Shown: positions 5,861-8,768 of the stretch, in pieces
Layout of the letters: each line of letters begins with the position of its first letter
How positions within the stretch are numbered: position 1 is the stretch's first letter
From: an uncultured Ruminococcus sp.
GTDB lineage: Bacteria > Bacillota_A > Clostridia > Oscillospirales > Acutalibacteraceae
Assembly (NCBI GenBank): GCA_902798605.1
Contig: CADBXH010000079.1
Coordinates: 1 to 8,768, forward strand
DNA: 8,768 nt
Direction of reading: 5' to 3'
Notes under the pieces: model-generated
Databases searched by the model: none
Told to the model about the DNA's origin: nothing
What the model saw: the letters and a program-made list of their open reading frames with translations, nothing else
Program-made: the position numbers and the translations under genes

Positions 5861-6412
5861 GTGAAACCGTATGAGCTGCATTTATACACAGTTGACATGA
5901 AATACATAAGAAATCTCGCGAGCGTCGATGATCATGTTCTTTCTGTTTCACCGCAGGTGGGAAAATCAATTAGACCGTTCTTAGGAATCGTTGTGTTGGT
6001 AAACGGGTGCAAATACTGTATTCCGCTTAGTTCGCCGAAAGAAAAGTATCATAGCAAGACTCAGCCTGATTTTATTAAAATTGTGGATGAGCGCAAGAAA
6101 GATAAGAATGGCGCACCAAAACTGCTTGGTGTTCTAAACATCAACAATATGATTCCGGTTGATGAGAAGCTCCTGCAAAAAATAAATCTAAAAACCAACC
6201 CGTCTGACACCTTCGAATTAAAGCATCGAAAGGGTCTATTGGTTGATGAAATCCGTTGGTGCAGAGACAATTGTGATCTGATTTCAAGAAAGACTCAACG
6301 CATTTATGATCTTGTGACACAAACCCCTGAAAAAAATCTAAGGGTAGTTAAACGTTGCTGTGACTTCAAAAAACTTGAAAAAGCATTGGACAAGTACATT
6401 AAAACTGAATAG
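5861..6412 (+). CDS. Type III toxin, ToxN/AbiQ-family endoribonuclease
   Basis: A 183-residue protein, close to the family's usual 160-180. Features of ToxN/AbiQ toxins: an early LYTVDMKYI.NL strand, RPFLGIVVLV (38-47), KYCIPLSSPKEKY (51-63) with the Ser57-Ser58-Pro59-Lys60 active-site motif matching the T/S-S-P-K of ToxN, and LGVLNINNMIPV (89-100). A basic helical C-terminus follows. Family members cut RNA in the cytoplasm, halt growth or abort phage infection, and are held inactive by a repeat RNA that they process themselves. All these parts are present upstream here: strong promoter, repeats and attenuator hairpin. It starts with GTG after AGGAGGT. It is the only rightward gene in the window, flanked by leftward genes, so it looks like a self-contained cassette. 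ToxN, AbiQ and CptN subfamilies cannot be separated by eye. Confidence 0.92.
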   Translation: MKPYELHLYTVDMKYIRNLASVDDHVLSVSPQVGKSIRPFLGIVVLVNGCKYCIPLSSPKEKYHSKTQPDFIKIVDERKKDKNGAPKLLGVLNINNMIPVDEKLLQKINLKTNPSDTFELKHRKGLLVDEIRWCRDNCDLISRKTQRIYDLVTQTPEKNLRVVKRCCDFKKLEKALDKYIKTE

Positions 6413-6437
6413 AGTTCGTCACCTGAAGAATGCGAAA

Positions 6438-6480
6438 ACAACGGCTGTGTTGCGGAATAACGACACAGCCGTTGTAATTA
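6438..6480 (+). terminator. Strong, probably bidirectional terminator after the toxin gene
   Basis: A perfect 13 bp stem, ACAACGGCTGTGT (6438-6450) with ACACAGCCGTTGT (6463-6475), encloses a 12 nt loop and is followed by AATTATTTTG. Read leftward the hairpin ends in TTTTCG, so it can also stop the convergent gene at 6542-7105. Its inner stem equals that of the attenuator at 5804-5831. Confidence 0.9.
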
Positions 6481-6541
6481 TTTTGCTTTGATTATAAGCA
6501 GCTCAATCGCCGTGCAAAAGGTTCTCGTGGCAGGACGCACT

Positions 6542-7105
6542 TTAATCGCCAAGAAGCTTTTTTAACTTTAGCAAAATCTCTTTTTTCCACCGATGCAGTT
6601 CTGATCTTTCCATATTGAGCTTTTCACTCAATTTGCGCTCGGTCATTCTCGGTTTTGATAAGTACAAATGAAATATCATTTCCCTTTCCTCAACAGACAA
6701 CGACCGAACCGCTCTGTATAACTCTTCGCGACTTATTGCGTTCATTGCCTTTAAATCAGTTCTTTCGCTTTCATCAGCTATCATTTCTTCACCTGAGAGT
6801 TCAGCGTCATCGGTTTCCAACTCACAAATAGAAATAGTTTTATATCCGGATTCGTTCTGTAAACTTCCCACATAATATTCATGGTTGAGAAATGAACGTA
6901 CAGAAGCTTTCTGATTATCAGGTGCTTCAACTAATACAAGATCGCCGGATTCTTCCTCCGTGTCGGTCTTAAAGAATACCTTATTTTTTCCTTCGGCACT
7001 TTTCAAGTATTCGTAGGCTTCTGTGCCGACCAGCCTTGTGAATCGCCTTTTCTTATCCTCCGAAAAGACCTCACCGTTTTCATCTTCAATATAAACAATT
7101 TTCAA
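6542..7105 (-). CDS. Sigma-factor-like DNA-binding regulator of a mobile element
   Basis: A 187-residue acidic protein starting at a TTG with GGAGG 7 nt upstream. The frame stays open to 7252, but that extension reads through leader sequence and has no comparable site. The N-terminal part (MKIVYIEDENGEVFSED, then RFTRLVGTEAYEYLKS) matches a family I know from clostridial integrative elements. Residues about 125-187 resemble a sigma-70 region 4 helix-turn-helix: LYRAVRSLSVEEREMIFHLY, then MTERKLSEKLNMERSELHRW and a lysine-rich tail. It likely controls genes of the host element in the cytoplasm. It is the last gene of the right-hand leftward block, ends at the bidirectional terminator, and is separated from the upstream operon by a hairpin, so it probably has its own control. 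Confidence 0.75.
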   Translation of the reverse strand: MKIVYIEDENGEVFSEDKKRRFTRLVGTEAYEYLKSAEGKNKVFFKTDTEEESGDLVLVEAPDNQKASVRSFLNHEYYVGSLQNESGYKTISICELETDDAELSGEEMIADESERTDLKAMNAISREELYRAVRSLSVEEREMIFHLYLSKPRMTERKLSEKLNMERSELHRWKKEILLKLKKLLGD

Positions 7106-7196
7106 AATACTTCCTCCGTTCGATTTGAAATGTTCGAGTGTTCGATTTTTCAAATCTGAATGGAGGAGCTCTTGCCCTGAAAAAGAATAAATGCAT
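7086..7196 (-). CDS. Possible 36-residue leader peptide overlapping the regulator start
   Basis: A short reading frame starting MHLFFFRARAPPFRF, with GCGGAGG 4 nt before its ATG. It ends 20 nt inside the regulator gene in another frame. The ribosome binding site lies in the 3' arm of a tight hairpin (CTCCG-AAG-CGGAG on the minus strand), so access may be regulated. Translating it would bring ribosomes across the regulator's own ribosome binding site. It is rich in Arg and Phe. It could be a leader peptide for translational coupling, or a chance frame. Confidence 0.35.
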   Translation of the reverse strand: MHLFFFRARAPPFRFEKSNTRTFQIERRKYFENCLY

Positions 7197-7232
7197 TGTT
7201 CCTCCGCTTCGGAGTAACAACCAGCATATAAA

Positions 7233-7291
7233 AATAGCCGAACATCGCTCAACAGACATAGTAATGCCTTGTTGTGCGACGTCCGGCTATT
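7233..7291 (-). terminator. Long hairpin, probable terminator of the accessory operon
   Basis: The arms AATAGCCG.AC.TCGC (7233-7248) and 7276-7291 match at 14 of 16 positions, and a further CAACA/TGTTG pairing (7250-7254/7270-7274) extends the stem after one mismatch. On the minus strand the hairpin ends in GGCTATTTTTATA, a usable T-run. It lies about 70 bp downstream of the zinc-ribbon gene and upstream of the regulator leader, so it likely separates the two transcription units. Confidence 0.65.
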
Positions 7292-7359
7292 TGGTGCTAG
7301 TCATACTGCCCGTTGCTCGGCTCAATGCACGATTATCTTTATATTCAATTGTTACTTAC

Positions 7360-7563
7360 CTATCTGTAGTAATTATAGAATCCGAACCTGCCGCTTCTTT
7401 GCAGCCTTCTCAGCCTGAACGACAGCTTGATTCTTGAAATCTTCTTGCATTCGGGACACTTGATTTCAATGTACCCGTTGGTTCCCTGGATAACATCGCA
7501 GACACGAGCGTTACATTTGGGGCATCGGACTACCACTTTAGCTTTAAGCGGTATTTCATACAC
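7360..7563 (-). CDS. Small zinc-ribbon protein (Com-like)
   Basis: About 67 residues from a GTG start, or 70 from a TTG nine bases further upstream; the start is uncertain because AAAGG is 10 nt from the GTG and almost touches the TTG. The core has Cys pairs in RCPKC and KCPEC, about 19 residues apart, with an extra Cys between them. It reads VVRCPKCNARVCDV, then GYIEIKCPECKKISRIKLSF. This CxxC...IEIKCP.C layout resembles the phage Mu Com type of zinc-binding regulator. A basic Arg-rich tail follows, suited to nucleic acid binding. It starts 17 bp after the metallopeptidase stop (8 bp if TTG), same strand, so it belongs to that operon. The target is unknown. Confidence 0.75.
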   Translation of the reverse strand: MYEIPLKAKVVVRCPKCNARVCDVIQGTNGYIEIKCPECKKISRIKLSFRLRRLQRSGRFGFYNYYR

Positions 7564-7580
7564 ATGCCTCAAACCTTTCG

Positions 7581-8285
7581 CTATGCCGCCGTATCGGGGA
7601 AGATATCCAGTAAACTCTCGTAACCCGCAAAAATATATTCGCCTAACAATCCCTTCTTCTGCAGTCGTATGGCGAGAGCACTTTTGGAAACGCCAAACAA
7701 CGCTGCCATTGCACAGAACTTCTTAAAAATCATCTTGTCCAAGATGGAATGGATTCTGTCAATCCTCTTTACGCCAAATAAACTGTCAAAAACCTTTTCG
7801 ACGAATGCATCCGGCATCAGCAGCGCCGCCGCAAGCTGATTCGCCATGTACTCATCATAATCGAGGGAATAGCGGTTGTTGGCTTTCTCAAAATGCGGGA
7901 GCAGTCTGAACTTGACGGAATAATTGGCGCCGCAAACGATGTCGATAATATGATGAGCGATCTCATGCGCGATAGTAAAATTGAGTCTGCCGGCGCACCC
8001 TCTTGTGAGCGCCTCATTGATAACGATGGTTCTGCCGGACAGTTCAAGCGTGACATCCGACTGATTCGCGTCGGTCAGCGTAATATCCATATCGTTAAAC
8101 GCTGTAAATCCCATGATGTCAGAATCCTCTCCTAAATCCACGAACTTCACATCCAATCCCCACATTTCAGCCAGTGTGATCGGATTCACCTTGAAAAGCT
8201 CCCAATCCACACCGATGTATTCTTTGTACTTCTGAATTGTTTGTGCAGCAAGGCTGCTAATTTCATCACTTCTAAGATATAGCAT
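7581..8285 (-). CDS. ImmA/IrrE-family metallo-endopeptidase
   Basis: A 234-residue protein starting at an ATG with GGGAGGA 6 nt upstream; the longer in-frame start at 8342 would overlap the upstream gene and lacks such a site. The zinc-protease motif is clear: AHEIAHH places His107, Glu108 and His111, and DYDEYMANQLAAALLMP supplies the probable third ligand Glu145, as in ImmA/IrrE (COG2856) proteins. The C-terminal part (about 188-214) looks like a small helix-turn-helix. Family members such as ImmA of ICEBs1 cleave a phage-type repressor to induce an element. No repressor gene is seen beside it, so its substrate may be encoded outside the window. It sits in an operon with the two genes upstream and the zinc-ribbon gene downstream. 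Confidence 0.88.
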   Translation of the reverse strand: MLYLRSDEISSLAAQTIQKYKEYIGVDWELFKVNPITLAEMWGLDVKFVDLGEDSDIMGFTAFNDMDITLTDANQSDVTLELSGRTIVINEALTRGCAGRLNFTIAHEIAHHIIDIVCGANYSVKFRLLPHFEKANNRYSLDYDEYMANQLAAALLMPDAFVEKVFDSLFGVKRIDRIHSILDKMIFKKFCAMAALFGVSKSALAIRLQKKGLLGEYIFAGYESLLDIFPDTAA

Positions 8286-8301
8286 TGTCGTTCCTCCCGT
8301 T

Positions 8302-8541
8302 CTATTGTTTTGCCTCGACAAACCACTTGCCTTCATCCTCAAAAAGATAGGTTTCTTTGCCCGATATTGATACCGTATAACGGATACCGGTGCCGCCGAC
8401 CTTCATCGCGGCACATCTTTTTACCTGAATCAAGCGGTCGATCACATAGGATTTGCCGTCCTCGAAGACCAAACTCATTGGTCTTTTTCTGCCGTCCTTA
8501 TTCTCACGGACGATTACGTCTACAAATACTTTTCGCGCCAT
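8302..8541 (-). CDS. Conserved-type hypothetical protein (79 aa)
   Basis: 79 residues from an ATG with GAGGTG 4 nt upstream; that site overlaps the stop codon of the gene before it. A frame starting at 8553 is open but has no good site. It reads MARKVFVDVIVREN, DGRKRPMSLVFEDGKSYVID, then KVGGTGIRYTVSISGKETYLF and KWFVEAKQ, a compact all-beta looking protein without membrane segments or Cys pairs. It resembles short hypothetical proteins found in clostridial genomes and elements; no function is known to me. The spacing to the metallopeptidase (16 bp) marks an operon. Confidence 0.8.
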   Translation of the reverse strand: MARKVFVDVIVRENKDGRKRPMSLVFEDGKSYVIDRLIQVKRCAAMKVGGTGIRYTVSISGKETYLFEDEGKWFVEAKQ

Positions 8542-8549
8542 AACACACC

Positions 8550-8768
8550 TCATTCAAACTGATTGACAGTCATCAGTGCTCTGCCGACATATTTACCAGA
8601 GATTTTGTGTCTGGACATTTTGTAAACCTTGTTTTCACTGTCGCCGACATTAAATACGTTCAAGGCACCTTCCTTGAACGCCAACTTCCGCTGCACAAAA
8701 ACAATTGAATCATCAATTACGCCCACATCACCAAATCCCCAATCATCCTTAGCGACACAGCACAGAAT
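8550..8768 (-). CDS. 3' part of an unknown gene, cut by the window edge
   Basis: The frame is open from the right edge for 72 residues to a TGA at 8550-8552. The visible part includes VAKDDWGFGDVGVIDDSIVF, FKEGALNVFNVGD and a tail KMSRHKISGKYVGRALMTV. It appears to be a small soluble beta-rich protein, and the true start may lie only a little beyond the window. Its stop overlaps the ribosome binding site of the next gene (8 bp gap), so the two are translationally linked. I do not recognise a function. Confidence 0.7.
   Translation of the reverse strand: MLCCVAKDDWGFGDVGVIDDSIVFVQRKLAFKEGALNVFNVGDSENKVYKMSRHKISGKYVGRALMTVNQFE

Noticed and set aside
5701..5907. 68-residue minus-strand open frame across the repeats
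   Set aside because: It only reads through the antitoxin repeats and attenuator in antisense, has repetitive content and no ribosome binding site.
7106..7252. N-terminal extension of the sigma-like regulator to an ATG at 7252
   Set aside because: The extension crosses a hairpin and leader sequence; the TTG at 7105 has an ideal GGAGG and fits the family's start.

Overview
The window looks like part of a mobile or accessory island from a low-to-mid GC Firmicute, most likely a gut Clostridia member. The reasons are strong AGGAGG-type ribosome binding sites, occasional GTG and TTG starts, large serine recombinases with zinc ribbons, and small element-borne regulators typical of clostridial integrative elements. 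The species cannot be named from the sequence.

Left block (14-4903, all leftward): a five-gene recombinase module. In transcription order it holds a resolvase-fold protein that seems to have lost its catalytic residues (4903-4478), a 51-residue SHOCT-like protein (4308-4153), a full-length large serine recombinase (4041-2461), a recombinase-like protein with no catalytic domain (2492-1623) and a second full-length large serine recombinase (1636-14). The last three overlap head to tail. A ~117 bp direct repeat brackets the SHOCT-like gene, and its second copy carries a deleted stub of the same gene.

Middle block (4904-5596): no confident gene. It holds a 50 bp near-perfect palindrome, a second inverted repeat, and a hairpin-rich segment at about 5051-5400 that may be a structured RNA or a decayed gene.

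The main discovery is at 5597-6480, rightward: a type III (RNA-protein) toxin-antitoxin system. A consensus promoter precedes three tandem 38-40 nt units, each bounded by AAAU. Each unit folds a 4 bp stem with an 8 nt loop, and the stem shows compensatory base changes between units. An attenuator-like hairpin follows, then a ToxN/AbiQ-family endoribonuclease gene and a strong terminator with the same core stem.

Right block (6542-8768, all leftward): an accessory operon. In transcription order it holds the 3' part of an unknown gene at the window edge, a 79-residue conserved-type hypothetical, an ImmA/IrrE-like metallopeptidase and a small zinc-ribbon protein. A terminator-like hairpin follows, then a sigma-factor-like DNA-binding regulator preceded by a possible leader peptide. 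The toxin-antitoxin locus thus lies between the integration module and the accessory genes, where it could stabilise the element and/or act against phage.
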